DNA from: Pedobacter sp. R20-19
Lineage (GTDB): Bacteria; Bacteroidota; Bacteroidia; Sphingobacteriales; Sphingobacteriaceae
Assembly (NCBI RefSeq): GCF_000708265.2
Contig: NZ_JCKI01000004.1
Coordinates: forward strand, 62,001 to 126,000
Reading direction: 5' to 3'
Length of the DNA stretch: 64,000 nt
Shown here: piece after piece, positions 8,319 to 17,316 of the stretch
Position numbering within the stretch: position 1 is the first letter of the stretch
Layout: each line of letters starts with the position of its first letter
The notes under the pieces: generated by a model
Databases searched by the model: none
Told to the model about the DNA's origin: nothing
The model's input: the letters and a program-made list of their open reading frames with translations, nothing else
Made by a program: the position numbers and the translations under genes

Positions 8319-9833
8319 TTATTCTTTGTTTTTTAATGGCAAGTTAAACCAGTGAAAACCGTCACGAGCAATCAGTGCCTCTGCTTCTTCAGGTCCCCAG
8401 CTGTCTGCAGGATAATTAGGGAAATTTATTGATTTCTTACTTTCCCAGGTATTTAAAATTGGCATCACCAATTCCCAGGCTGCTTCTACCTGATCACCAC
8501 GCATAAATAATGTTTGGTCGCCCATCATGGCATCCAAAAGTAAGGTTTCATAGGCTTCAGGTGTATCACCATCATATGTTCCTTTATAATCAAATACCAT
8601 ATCAACCGGATTTAAAACCATATCCAAGCCAGGTCTTTTCGCCTGAACCTGCAAGCGGATACTCATTTCTGGTTGAATACTGATGACCAAACGATTCTGT
8701 TGCCAGTTTTCGGTTACGCCAGAAGAAAAAATCTGATGGGGAACGTCTCTAAATTGAATCGTAATTAACGATGAAGTCTGATTTAAGCGTTTTCCGGTTC
8801 TCAAGTAGAATGGAATGCCTTGCCATCTCCAGTTATCAATATGAAATTTTACCGCAGCAAAAGTTTCTGTATTAGAATGTGGATCAACACCCTTTTCCTG
8901 GCGATATCCAGGTACTTCTTTTCCTTCTACCCAGCCTTTACTATATTGACCACGAACGGTATGAAAACGAATATCTTCTGCAGAAAAAGGACGCATAGCT
9001 TTTAAAACTTCTACCTTACGATTTCTAATTTCATCGGCATCAAAATTAATAGGCGCCTCCATTCCAATTAAACAAAGCAATTGTAATAAGTGATTCTGGA
9101 TCATATCTCTTAAGGCACCAGAACCTTCATAATAGCCACCCCGATCCTGAACACCCAATTGTTCTGTTACCGAAATTTGAACGTGATCAATATACGATCT
9201 GTTCCAAAGTGGTTCAAATAAAGAATTGGCAAAACGGAAAGCCATCATGTTCTGAACAGTTTCCTTTCCTAAATAATGATCAATCCTGTAAATCTGTTTC
9301 TCTGTAAAGATGGTTCTCAATAGTGCATTTAATTCCTTGGCTGATTCCAGATCATGACCAAAAGGCTTTTCAATTACAATTCTACTGTTATTCTCATTCT
9401 CCGTTAATTTGTATTTATGCAGGTATTCTGCAATCACCGGAAAGAAATTTGGTGCTACAGCGAGATAGAAAATAATCTGCGTATCTGGTCCGTATTCCTT
9501 TTGATATTTATCTACAGCATTCTTTAAGTTTTCGAATGTCTTAGGTTGTGCAAAATCAGTAGGACAGTAGTGGATGGTATTTCCAAAATTTTCCCATTTA
9601 TCTTTTTTTACTTTTCCAGAACGTGAAAATTCATTTACTGCATCCTCTAAGGCAGCTTTATAACTATCATCAGTAAATTCAGTTCTACCTGTACCAATAA
9701 TCGCAAACTTTTCAGGCATATATCCCTCAATAAATAAATTATATAGGGCAGGAGCTAATTTTCTTTTATTTAAATCACCTGTACCACCAAATATTACAAA
9801 TATTGTAGGGTTTAATGCGGCTTTAGTTTTCAT
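8319..9833 (-). CDS. zwf: Glucose-6-phosphate 1-dehydrogenase
   Basis: A 504-residue dehydrogenase oxidising glucose-6-phosphate to 6-phosphogluconolactone with NADP+ (or NAD+). The Rossmann motif is FGGTGDLNKRKLAPALYN near residue 14. The active-site RIDHYLGKETVQN is complete, with its catalytic His. Further signatures are VIEKPFGHDL and PFYLRTGKRL. Length is normal. It lies 27 bp after gnd and 88 bp before pgl, so the oxidative pentose phosphate pathway forms one gene row here. Confidence 0.97.
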   Translation of the reverse strand: MKTKAALNPTIFVIFGGTGDLNKRKLAPALYNLFIEGYMPEKFAIIGTGRTEFTDDSYKAALEDAVNEFSRSGKVKKDKWENFGNTIHYCPTDFAQPKTFENLKNAVDKYQKEYGPDTQIIFYLAVAPNFFPVIAEYLHKYKLTENENNSRIVIEKPFGHDLESAKELNALLRTIFTEKQIYRIDHYLGKETVQNMMAFRFANSLFEPLWNRSYIDHVQISVTEQLGVQDRGGYYEGSGALRDMIQNHLLQLLCLIGMEAPINFDADEIRNRKVEVLKAMRPFSAEDIRFHTVRGQYSKGWVEGKEVPGYRQEKGVDPHSNTETFAAVKFHIDNWRWQGIPFYLRTGKRLNQTSSLITIQFRDVPHQIFSSGVTENWQQNRLVISIQPEMSIRLQVQAKRPGLDMVLNPVDMVFDYKGTYDGDTPEAYETLLLDAMMGDQTLFMRGDQVEAAWELVMPILNTWESKKSINFPNYPADSWGPEEAEALIARDGFHWFNLPLKNKE

Positions 9834-9860
9834 TTTATGTTGACTTCTTGTAATTTAAAA

Positions 9861-11276
9861 TTAAGATAGTTTGTTCCAATCTGCGTGGAAAACGCCTTCA
9901 CGATCAATGCGTTCGAAGGTGTGTGCGCCAAAAAAGTCTCTTTGTGCCTGGATCAGGTTTGAAGGCATTCTGGCTGTAGTAATGGTATCAAAATAAGTAA
10001 GTGTTGACGCAAATGCAGGAATACCTACACCTGCATTAATGCAGGCAGAAATGGTTTTGCGTGTTCCACCTAAGGTAGATTTAATAATCTCCTGAATTCC
10101 AGCATCACCAAATAAGTGCTCCAGGGCATTATCTTTATCATAAGCCTGGTAAATGTCTTCTAAAAATTTAGCCCGGATGATACATCCTCCACGCCAGATT
10201 TTGGCGATTTCCTGTAATTGTAAATCGTATTGATATTCTTTAGAAGCCTGAACCAATAAATGCATTCCCTGAGCGTATGCACTAATCATAGAGAAATAAA
10301 ATGCATCTTCCAGTTCGTCTACCGTGATGTCAATCTTATTATCCTTTTTACCAAAAGCCTCTTCTAATGAAACCCTTAATTTTTTGAATTTGGATAAATC
10401 ACGGTTAGAAACAGCCTCATTAATCGTTGGGATAGGCAATTGCAATTCCATAGAAACTTCTGAAGTCCATTTTCCTGTACCTTTAGAACGGGCTTCATCT
10501 TTTATCTGATCCAGCAAGTCATTCTGCGTATCTGTATCCTTAAACAAAAAGATTTCAGCAGTTATTTCCAATAAGAAAGACTGAAGTCTGCCTTCATTCC
10601 ATTTTTTGAAAACCTTATAGATCTCATCATTAGAATAGCCTAAACCATTCTTTAATACACCATAAACCTCAGCAATTAGCTCCATAATAGCATACTCAAT
10701 ACCATTATGTACCATTTTAACAAAGTGACCAGATGCACCAGGGCCAATATAAGTTACGCAAGGATCTGAGCCAACTTTAGCAGCAACAGCGTCAAAAACT
10801 TCTTTCACCACATCATAAGCCTTTTTGTCGCCACCTGGCATCATGCTTGGTCCAAAACGAGCACCTTCTTCACCACCAGAAATACCCATTCCAAAGAAAT
10901 GTAAGCCATCTTTTTCCAGTTCGGTAACCCTGCGGTTAGTATCTGTAAAGTGTGAATTTCCACTATCAATAATAATATCACCTTTACTTAATAAAGGTTT
11001 TAATTCTGCAATAACACTGTCAACAATAGGTCCGGCAGGAACCAACAAGATCAGTGTTCTGGGCGACTGTAAGCTACCTATAAAAGCCTCAATATTATCG
11101 AAACCTTTTAACTCATGTTTTTGCCCTTCTTCTTCCAGTTTAGAGATCATTTTCTGATCCTTATCATAACCGGTTACAGAAAAACCCTTATCTGCCATAT
11201 TTAGTAATAAGTTGCGGCCCATTGTGCCCAAACCTATCATCCCTAATTTGTATTTTTTTGACTCGTTATTTGACAT
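9861..11276 (-). CDS. gnd: 6-phosphogluconate dehydrogenase, decarboxylating
   Basis: A 471-residue enzyme converting 6-phosphogluconate to ribulose-5-phosphate, CO2 and NADPH. The N-terminal Rossmann loop is GMIGLGTMGRNLLLNMADKG. The substrate motif GMGISGGEEGARFGPSMMPGG and the catalytic HFVKMVHNGIEYAIM (Lys and Asn-His) are intact. It has the long, homodimeric form with the C-terminal helical tail ending in HADWNKLS. It is the first gene of the gnd-zwf-pgl row and lies 103 bp after the glucokinase gene, with no terminator seen between them. Confidence 0.97.
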   Translation of the reverse strand: MSNNESKKYKLGMIGLGTMGRNLLLNMADKGFSVTGYDKDQKMISKLEEEGQKHELKGFDNIEAFIGSLQSPRTLILLVPAGPIVDSVIAELKPLLSKGDIIIDSGNSHFTDTNRRVTELEKDGLHFFGMGISGGEEGARFGPSMMPGGDKKAYDVVKEVFDAVAAKVGSDPCVTYIGPGASGHFVKMVHNGIEYAIMELIAEVYGVLKNGLGYSNDEIYKVFKKWNEGRLQSFLLEITAEIFLFKDTDTQNDLLDQIKDEARSKGTGKWTSEVSMELQLPIPTINEAVSNRDLSKFKKLRVSLEEAFGKKDNKIDITVDELEDAFYFSMISAYAQGMHLLVQASKEYQYDLQLQEIAKIWRGGCIIRAKFLEDIYQAYDKDNALEHLFGDAGIQEIIKSTLGGTRKTISACINAGVGIPAFASTLTYFDTITTARMPSNLIQAQRDFFGAHTFERIDREGVFHADWNKLS

Positions 11277-11366
11277 TTTTATTTAATTATAGTAATCCAA
11301 AATTAAAATTTACAAATTAATATACTGGATTTTGATGTTAAATGATTGTAATAATTAACAACACAA

Positions 11367-11385
11367 GATAGTGTATGTTTTACAC
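11367..11385. repeat. 19-bp sequence repeated exactly at 49770-49788
   Basis: The string GATAGTGTATGTTTTACAC contains an inverted GTGTA...TACAC and recurs exactly at 49770-49788. Here it spans the 3' end of the glucokinase gene and the gnd upstream region. It may be an operator shared by two loci. Confidence 0.4.
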
Positions 11386-12138
11386 AATAGGATTTACCGT
11401 AAAAATATTATACTTATCGGCTAGTTTCCAGAGCTTTGCGCCACCTTTAATACCATCACGGTTGGTTACCAGTTTAATGTTGCTATCTAATTTAAAATCG
11501 ATGTGTTTAGAATTGCCACCTCCAATGTAAAGTGTATCATAATTAAAAACCGTTTTATAAATTTCAACAATTTTCTTCAAACGTTTATTCCATCGGTCTG
11601 AACCAATTTCTTCATAGGCTTTGTTACCGATATAATCATCATAGTCTTCTTCTTTATTGATAGGGAAATGCGCCAGTTCCAGATGTGGAAGGAGTTCACC
11701 ATCAAATAACAGTGCGGTTCCGAATCCGGTACCTACTGTAAAAACAATTTCAAAACCCTTTCCCTCAACTACACCTAAACCTTGCTGATCAGCATCATTA
11801 ACTAATCTTACTGGTTGGTTTAAGGCATTGGCAACACGCTGTGCCAAATCTACATCAGCCCATTTGTTTTTAGCCAGATTTGGAGCCGTTTTAACGATTC
11901 CATTTTTTACATATCCTGGAAACCCAATGGAAACGCGATTGTAAGTTTGTGGGATAGGTTTAATCAAATCCTGTATTCCGGTTACAATATCTTTTGGCGT
12001 AGCTCCAGCAGGCGTCTTGCTTTTCATATATTCAGACAGCATATTTCCATCTTCATCCAGCAACACTGTTTTGATACTTGTTCCACCGATATCGATTGAA
12101 AGAATGTTTGTTTGTCCAACTTTTTTTTCTGCTGCCAT
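11380..12138 (-). CDS. ROK family glucokinase, probably polyphosphate-dependent
   Basis: A 252-residue ROK sugar kinase. The phosphate loop is LSIDIGGTSIKTVLLD, the catalytic Asp is in VNDADQQGLG, and the second phosphate loop is FTVGTGFGTALLFDGELLP followed by the glucose-binding LELAHFP (Glu and His). The ROK zinc motif CxCGxxGC is missing and the protein is short. Both traits, and the GELLPHLELAH block plus a SDRWNKRLKKIV segment, match actinobacterial polyphosphate glucokinases (EC 2.7.1.63) better than ATP-dependent ROK enzymes. It would make glucose-6-phosphate for zwf, encoded two genes downstream. PolyP use is inferred; it could be an ATP glucokinase. Confidence 0.75.
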   Translation of the reverse strand: MAAEKKVGQTNILSIDIGGTSIKTVLLDEDGNMLSEYMKSKTPAGATPKDIVTGIQDLIKPIPQTYNRVSIGFPGYVKNGIVKTAPNLAKNKWADVDLAQRVANALNQPVRLVNDADQQGLGVVEGKGFEIVFTVGTGFGTALLFDGELLPHLELAHFPINKEEDYDDYIGNKAYEEIGSDRWNKRLKKIVEIYKTVFNYDTLYIGGGNSKHIDFKLDSNIKLVTNRDGIKGGAKLWKLADKYNIFTVNPIV

Positions 12139-12260
12139 ATGAATGTTTTTATATAAACTGATTTCTGCAAATTAATAGAAACAATAAATATTAAACGAAT
12201 AGAATGTAAACTAATTTAAAATAGTAATCTACTAAATCTATATATTTAGTATAATATTTA

Positions 12261-12268
12261 TATGTTTG
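12261..12268 (+). promoter_or_regulatory. Candidate -7 box for the desaturase gene
   Basis: TATGTTTG fits TAnnTTTG and lies 32 bp before the ATG at 12300. No clear -33 TTTG is seen. Confidence 0.4.
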
Positions 12269-12299
12269 CGGTATTGATAGTAAAGAAAATGTAATCGAT

Positions 12300-13514
12300 A
12301 TGACTGTAAACTACCTCGCATTTGCCATTCCTGCTTTTTTTATCTTTGTCTTTATCGAATATCAAATTGCACAGCGAAGAAAGCGTGAGAAGATCTTTAA
12401 ATATGAAAGTTCTATAGCAAATTTTAGTGTTGGCATTGCCGAGCGGTTACTTAATTTATTTATGGCTGCCAGTTTTTATCAGGTTTACGAATGGGTTTAC
12501 AGCCATTATGCTTTGTTTCAGATTCCTAATAAATGGTACGTATGGCTCCTTTTATTATTGGCTACAGATTTTGTTTGGTACTGGTACCATCGTTTGGGGC
12601 ATGAGATTAATTTTTTATGGGCGGCCCACATTGTGCATCATCAAAGCGAGGAATTTAATTTTACTGCCGCTGCCAGGATTACAACTATACAGGCCATTAT
12701 CAGAAATATTTTTTGGTGTGTTTTACCTTTAATTGGGTTTCAGCCACAAATGATTATTACCATTTTACTGGTACATGGCGCTTATTCTTTTTTTACACAC
12801 ACCCAATTAATTGGAAAGTTGGGCTGGCTCGAATATGTATTAATTACACCATCCCTGCACGGTGTCCACCATGCTTCAGATGAAAAATATCTGGATAAGA
12901 ATTATGGTGATGTTTTTGTTTTCTGGGATAAACTCTTCGGTACCTTTCAGCAAGAAGAGGAACCACCAAAATATGGTCTTACTCATCCTATCAAGAGCTA
13001 TAGCTTTTTATGGCAACATTTTCATTATTACCTTGAAATAGCAGAAGCATACCGAAGAGCGGATGGGCCAAAAGCAAAATGGAACGCACTTTTTGGGAGC
13101 CCTGCATTAATGGATCAAAATATAAGACCAGCTTTAGAGGTGAGGTATTTCCAGAATAAAGAGAAAAAGCAATCAGGTTCAAAATTTAAAAAATACCTCA
13201 ATATTCAATTGATAATGGTGGTAATTACACTAACCGCTAACACCATGTTTTATTCATTTTTAAGCTCAATAGACAGATGGGCAATACTGATTTTGGTATT
13301 GATTACTTTGATCAATATCGGAGCTTTGCTAGAACAGCGGATCTGGATTTACTATTTAGAAGCTTTCAGGCTAATTTTATTATTTGCTTATTTATTTTAC
13401 GTGCTTCAGATTTTCAAATGGGTGATCTTCCCAATCGTACTATTGGTTCTTTTTGAGCGAACTTATTCTTTAAGAAAACTTTACAATAAATACATACTGA
13501 GTTTTAGAGGATAA
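12300..13514 (+). CDS. Sterol desaturase / fatty acid hydroxylase family membrane protein
   Basis: A 404-residue integral membrane protein of the di-iron fatty acid hydroxylase superfamily. Histidine clusters that bind the two irons are present: HRLGHE (about 99-104), HIVHHQ (about 112-117) and HGVHHA (about 188-193), with additional His in FTHTQ. Membrane segments precede and flank the His clusters (residues 3-22, about 70-95, 135-160), and the C-terminus adds three more from about 305 on. The C-terminal hydrophobic extension is typical of the bacterial alkylglycerol-monooxygenase-like branch. The substrate, perhaps a lipid or hopanoid-like molecule, is unknown. Confidence 0.85.
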   Translation: MTVNYLAFAIPAFFIFVFIEYQIAQRRKREKIFKYESSIANFSVGIAERLLNLFMAASFYQVYEWVYSHYALFQIPNKWYVWLLLLLATDFVWYWYHRLGHEINFLWAAHIVHHQSEEFNFTAAARITTIQAIIRNIFWCVLPLIGFQPQMIITILLVHGAYSFFTHTQLIGKLGWLEYVLITPSLHGVHHASDEKYLDKNYGDVFVFWDKLFGTFQQEEEPPKYGLTHPIKSYSFLWQHFHYYLEIAEAYRRADGPKAKWNALFGSPALMDQNIRPALEVRYFQNKEKKQSGSKFKKYLNIQLIMVVITLTANTMFYSFLSSIDRWAILILVLITLINIGALLEQRIWIYYLEAFRLILLFAYLFYVLQIFKWVIFPIVLLVLFERTYSLRKLYNKYILSFRG

Positions 13515-13540
13515 ATATAAAGCAGTTTCACTTTGTTTCA

Positions 13541-13560
13541 ATTTTGATGATCATCAAAAT
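13541..13560. promoter_or_regulatory. 20-bp perfect palindrome, CRP/FNR-type site
   Basis: ATTTTGATGATCATCAAAAT is a perfect dyad and contains TTGATnnnnATCAA, the FNR consensus. It lies 26 bp after the desaturase stop and about 430 bp before susC. No T tract follows, so a terminator is unlikely. The regulator and target are unknown. Confidence 0.45.
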
Positions 13561-13885
13561 GTTACTTAGCGTTATTTGCATGGTTTTATTTTTCATCACC
13601 TTCCATTAAGTGAGATTATAATTACGATTTAATCTTACAATTCTTTGTCCTGCCTATTGCAATCGCATATTGCTTATCTCTTATGGATATAAATTTGCCA
13701 TTATTCCCTAATGTACGTTAGGCATTTAAGGTAAAATACAATAATATCTCAGTAGTGTTTAATAGTCATAACTTGTAACTATTGTTATTGATTAGTAACT
13801 TCATTATCAGAAAATACTACCAAATAGAAATCAATCGAAATTAATTCGAAATAATATAAAACACATTATACCTCCCTCTTATACC

Positions 13886-13930
13886 TTAATACACTGTTAA
13901 CATGTTTTTAACAGTAGTAGGCTTACTTTG
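13886..13930 (+). promoter_or_regulatory. Triple Pho-box-like repeat and -7-like element of the SusC operon
   Basis: TTAATA (13886-13891), TTAACA (13897-13902) and TTAACA (13908-13913) are spaced by exactly 5 bp, an 11-bp period on one DNA face. Nine bases later TTACTTTG (13923-13930) matches five of the six fixed bases of TAnnTTTG. An activator replacing the -33 contact is the arrangement expected of PhoB-type control. No other promoter is obvious. Confidence 0.65.
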
Positions 13931-13993
13931 TCCGCAAATCGGGAAGGAGTAAAACGAATTAGATTATGCTCAGTAACCGTAATATAGCTAATT

Positions 13994-16900
13994 ATGATTA
14001 AAAACTTTACACACAAATTTTTCTGGCCACATTGTTTTCAAATTTTAAAGGAACGCCTTGTTAATGATGGCCAACCGACAAGGAAGAATGCTGTTTTATT
14101 TACATCAGGATTTCGAATGCTTTCGGTACTTTTAGTTTTACACCTAATTTGCTTTGGCCATGTATCAGCCCAGATCAATACGGCCAATATCATTGTAAAA
14201 GGAACGGTTTTAGATGATGAAGATGGTCAGATTTTAGTAGGAACCACTATTACTGATGGCAATCGTAAAATTTTAGGTGTTACCAATGATAAAGGAAATT
14301 ATGCCATTAATATTCCTAAAGGCACCACGGTAATCTATAATATGGTAGGTTATATAGCTGTTAGCCGCGTATTTAATAACAATGAAAATAATGTTATTAT
14401 CCGTTTAGCTTCTTCCACCAGTAATTTAAATGAAGTAGTGGTTACTGCCTTAGGTATTAAACGAGATGAGAAGGCATTAGGTTATGCGGTTACATTAGTA
14501 GACAGTACCGCATTAACAAATGCGGTGGCCAGTAACTGGACTGAGTCTCTTTCAGGAAAAGTGGCAGGCTTAAACCTGGTGCGCAACAGTGGTCCGGCAG
14601 CATCTAATAAAATTATTTTAAGAGGTGAGAACAACCTTACCGGAGATAATGAGGCCTTAATTGTGATTGACGGGGTAGTGGCCAGTAGCTCTGCCAGACG
14701 TACAGCTGGCTCATCCGGCGGCGTTTATGGAACTTCCGGAGATGTAATGCCAGCTGATTTTGGCTCTGCGCTAAATGACCTTAATCCTGATGATATTGAA
14801 AGTGTTACGGTTTTAAAAGGCCCGGGTGCTTCAGCTTTATATGGACAAAGGGGTGCAAATGGCGCTATCATCATCACCACAAAATCTGGCAAAGCCAATA
14901 AAAAGCTAAACATCACCTTTACTTCCAATAGTACCTGGGAACAGGTAAATAATAGTCCTGATGTACAAAATCAATTCGGACAAGGACAATTTGGTGTACC
15001 TTACTTTTCTTATGGCGCAACGGATGATGGACCAAGCACCAATGCTACCAGTGCGAGTTGGGGTGCTCCATTTGGTACAGGAAGCAGCTTTTATCAGTAT
15101 GATCCGGCAACTAAAACACGAGGCACTACCAGAACACCATGGGTAGCTTATGAAAATCCTGTTGATGCTTTTTTTCAAACCGGCTTCGAATCTTCAAATG
15201 CTGTGAGTTTGGATGGGTCTTATAAAGGAGTAGGTATGAGATTTTCAGCTAGTCACGGTAATAATGAATGGATTGTACCTAATACCGGATTAGAACGCAC
15301 TTCCGTTTCTTATTCTGCCAATACTGATGTAAGCAAGAAATTTAGTGTATCCTTTAAGGCTGCCTATAACAATAGACATAGCGATAATTTACCTGCAACA
15401 GGTTATGGAAACCAATCATTAATGTATTGGTTTATGTTCGCTCAACCCAATGTGAATACAGATTGGTATAGAGACTATTGGGCACCTGGAAAAGAGAATG
15501 TTCAATTTGTAAATATCACAACAACCAATCCGGAAAGCCCATATGCGGTTTCTGAGCAATACATCAATAAGCAGCGTAGAAATGGGATTCTTAGTAATGT
15601 TCAGGCTACCTATAAAATTACGAAGGAATTGAGTTTGTTATTAAGAGGCTCAATTGATTATAATAAAGATATCCGCGAAACACAACGTCCGTGGGATGCC
15701 GCAGGAAATAAGTTTGCTCAGGGATCTTATCGTGTTCAAAATATCAATTCATATGAAACCAATTTTGATTTCCTGATGCGATATGATAAAAAAATCAGTA
15801 ATGATCTTCACCTTAATGCTAATATTGGTGGCAGCCAGATGCGCAATGAATATAAAAAATCAGAACTTCGTGCAGATGGATTAGTTATCCCGGGAATCTA
15901 CAGTTTAGATAATAATTTAAGTCCGCTGGTTTCCGTTCCTGATACGGCCAGATATCGGATTAACAGTTTTTATGCCGCGTTGTCTTTCAGCTTCAAAAAC
16001 TACTTGTATTTAGATTTAACAGGCAGACAGGATTGGAGCAGTACATTAGCTACGCCATCTAGAACTGATAATGTAGGTTTCTTCTACCCATCAGCCAGTA
16101 CATCAGTAATTTTATCTGATTTATTGTCACTTCCGAAGACCATCAGTTTTTTTAAATTAAGGGCTTCCGTTTCTCAGGTTGGAAGTGGAGGTACTACACC
16201 ATACCGTACGGCTTATAATTATAACCTGGCCTCAAATGGTATTTATCCGGATAATGCGTTGGCTAACCCCAGTATTTTACCAAATCCCAATTTAAAACCG
16301 CTTAAAACCACCACTATTGAGTTAGGTACTGAATTGAGATTATTTAAGAATCGTTTGAATTTTGATTTAGCCACTTATTTGGGTAACACTAAAAATCAAA
16401 TTTTAAGTCGTATTGTTGATAAGGCAACTGGTTATAATGTAGCAGTTTTCAATGTTGGTCGGGTACAAAACAAAGGGATTGAAATCGCCGTGAATGGTAC
16501 GCCTGTTCAAACCAAAAAATTTAAATGGGAACTTACCGGAACCTTTACAGCAAACCGCAACAGGATAGAAGAACTTGCAGATAGTTCGGTAGTATTAAGA
16601 ACCGGCGCTTTGGGTGGCGGACAAATCGTAGCCAATGTTGGCGGGAGCATGGGCGATTTATACGGCAGGGGATATATGAGATCTCCGGATGGACAAATTA
16701 TTTATGATTCTGCAACAGGTAATGCTAAAATCAGCACTTCGGATTTGATTTATCTTGGAAATACCATGCCTAAATTCAGGTTCAGTTTCGGCTCTACCTT
16801 TACCTATAATCGTTTTAGCATTAATGGATTATTTGATGCACAGCTGGGTGCCGTGGCGCACTCCCTAACATTTTCGAGAATGGCAGCCCTGGGAAAACTT

Positions 16901-17305
16901 GAACTCACCTTGCCAGGACGCTATAATGGTGTGGTAGGAGATGGAGTGGTTCAAAATGCAGATGGTACCTATCGCAAAAATGATGTAGTGGCTACCAATC
17001 TGGAAAGTTTTTACACCTCACTTTATGGTTCAGACCAAGCAGAAGGCAGCATATTCAGAACAGACTATCTAAAATTCAGAGAGGCCAATATCACCTACGC
17101 ATTTGGTCCCGCTTTTCTAAAAAGAATCGGCTTTACCAAATTAACCATTGGCGCTTACGGAAGGAATTTATTTATATGGTCGCCATGGCCAGCATTTGAT
17201 CCGGAATTTGGAACACTATCCGGTAGTGATATTGTGCAGGGTTTTGAAACAGGCCAGTTACCATCTACCAGGAGTTATGGTGTTCGTTTAGTTGTGGGTT
17301 TATAA
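13994..17305 (+). CDS. SusC/RagA family TonB-dependent outer-membrane transporter
   Basis: A 1103-residue TonB-dependent receptor. A carboxypeptidase-like regulatory domain (GTVLDDEDGQ...NMVGY) is followed by the SusC plug, with NEVVVTALGIKRDEKALGYAV, VVIDG-type and GPGASALYGQRGANGAIIITTKSG motifs, then a 22-strand barrel. The signal peptide is at MLSVLLVLHL...VSAQ, 41 residues in, so translation may instead begin at 14117. It forms the import pore with the SusD lipoprotein 11 bp downstream. Enzymes encoded further down suggest the cargo is a phosphodiester or phospholipid product, not a glycan. Upstream repeats suggest control by phosphate. Confidence 0.93.
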   Translation: MIKNFTHKFFWPHCFQILKERLVNDGQPTRKNAVLFTSGFRMLSVLLVLHLICFGHVSAQINTANIIVKGTVLDDEDGQILVGTTITDGNRKILGVTNDKGNYAINIPKGTTVIYNMVGYIAVSRVFNNNENNVIIRLASSTSNLNEVVVTALGIKRDEKALGYAVTLVDSTALTNAVASNWTESLSGKVAGLNLVRNSGPAASNKIILRGENNLTGDNEALIVIDGVVASSSARRTAGSSGGVYGTSGDVMPADFGSALNDLNPDDIESVTVLKGPGASALYGQRGANGAIIITTKSGKANKKLNITFTSNSTWEQVNNSPDVQNQFGQGQFGVPYFSYGATDDGPSTNATSASWGAPFGTGSSFYQYDPATKTRGTTRTPWVAYENPVDAFFQTGFESSNAVSLDGSYKGVGMRFSASHGNNEWIVPNTGLERTSVSYSANTDVSKKFSVSFKAAYNNRHSDNLPATGYGNQSLMYWFMFAQPNVNTDWYRDYWAPGKENVQFVNITTTNPESPYAVSEQYINKQRRNGILSNVQATYKITKELSLLLRGSIDYNKDIRETQRPWDAAGNKFAQGSYRVQNINSYETNFDFLMRYDKKISNDLHLNANIGGSQMRNEYKKSELRADGLVIPGIYSLDNNLSPLVSVPDTARYRINSFYAALSFSFKNYLYLDLTGRQDWSSTLATPSRTDNVGFFYPSASTSVILSDLLSLPKTISFFKLRASVSQVGSGGTTPYRTAYNYNLASNGIYPDNALANPSILPNPNLKPLKTTTIELGTELRLFKNRLNFDLATYLGNTKNQILSRIVDKATGYNVAVFNVGRVQNKGIEIAVNGTPVQTKKFKWELTGTFTANRNRIEELADSSVVLRTGALGGGQIVANVGGSMGDLYGRGYMRSPDGQIIYDSATGNAKISTSDLIYLGNTMPKFRFSFGSTFTYNRFSINGLFDAQLGAVAHSLTFSRMAALGKLELTLPGRYNGVVGDGVVQNADGTYRKNDVVATNLESFYTSLYGSDQAEGSIFRTDYLKFREANITYAFGPAFLKRIGFTKLTIGAYGRNLFIWSPWPAFDPEFGTLSGSDIVQGFETGQLPSTRSYGVRLVVGL

Positions 17306-17316
17306 ATTAAAAGATC

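Larger units (their letters stand above)
13515..13993. other. 479-bp intergenic regulatory region upstream of the SusC operon
   Basis: No gene is visible. The region holds a 20-bp perfect palindrome (13541-13560), a weaker dyad CCTAA...TTAGG (13717-13732), and the direct-repeat array plus -7-like box described separately (13886-13930). The remainder is AT-rich. Confidence 0.6.

Noticed and set aside
11281..11379. Terminator between the glucokinase gene and gnd
   Set aside because: No hairpin with a T tract is present, so read-through is the simpler assumption.
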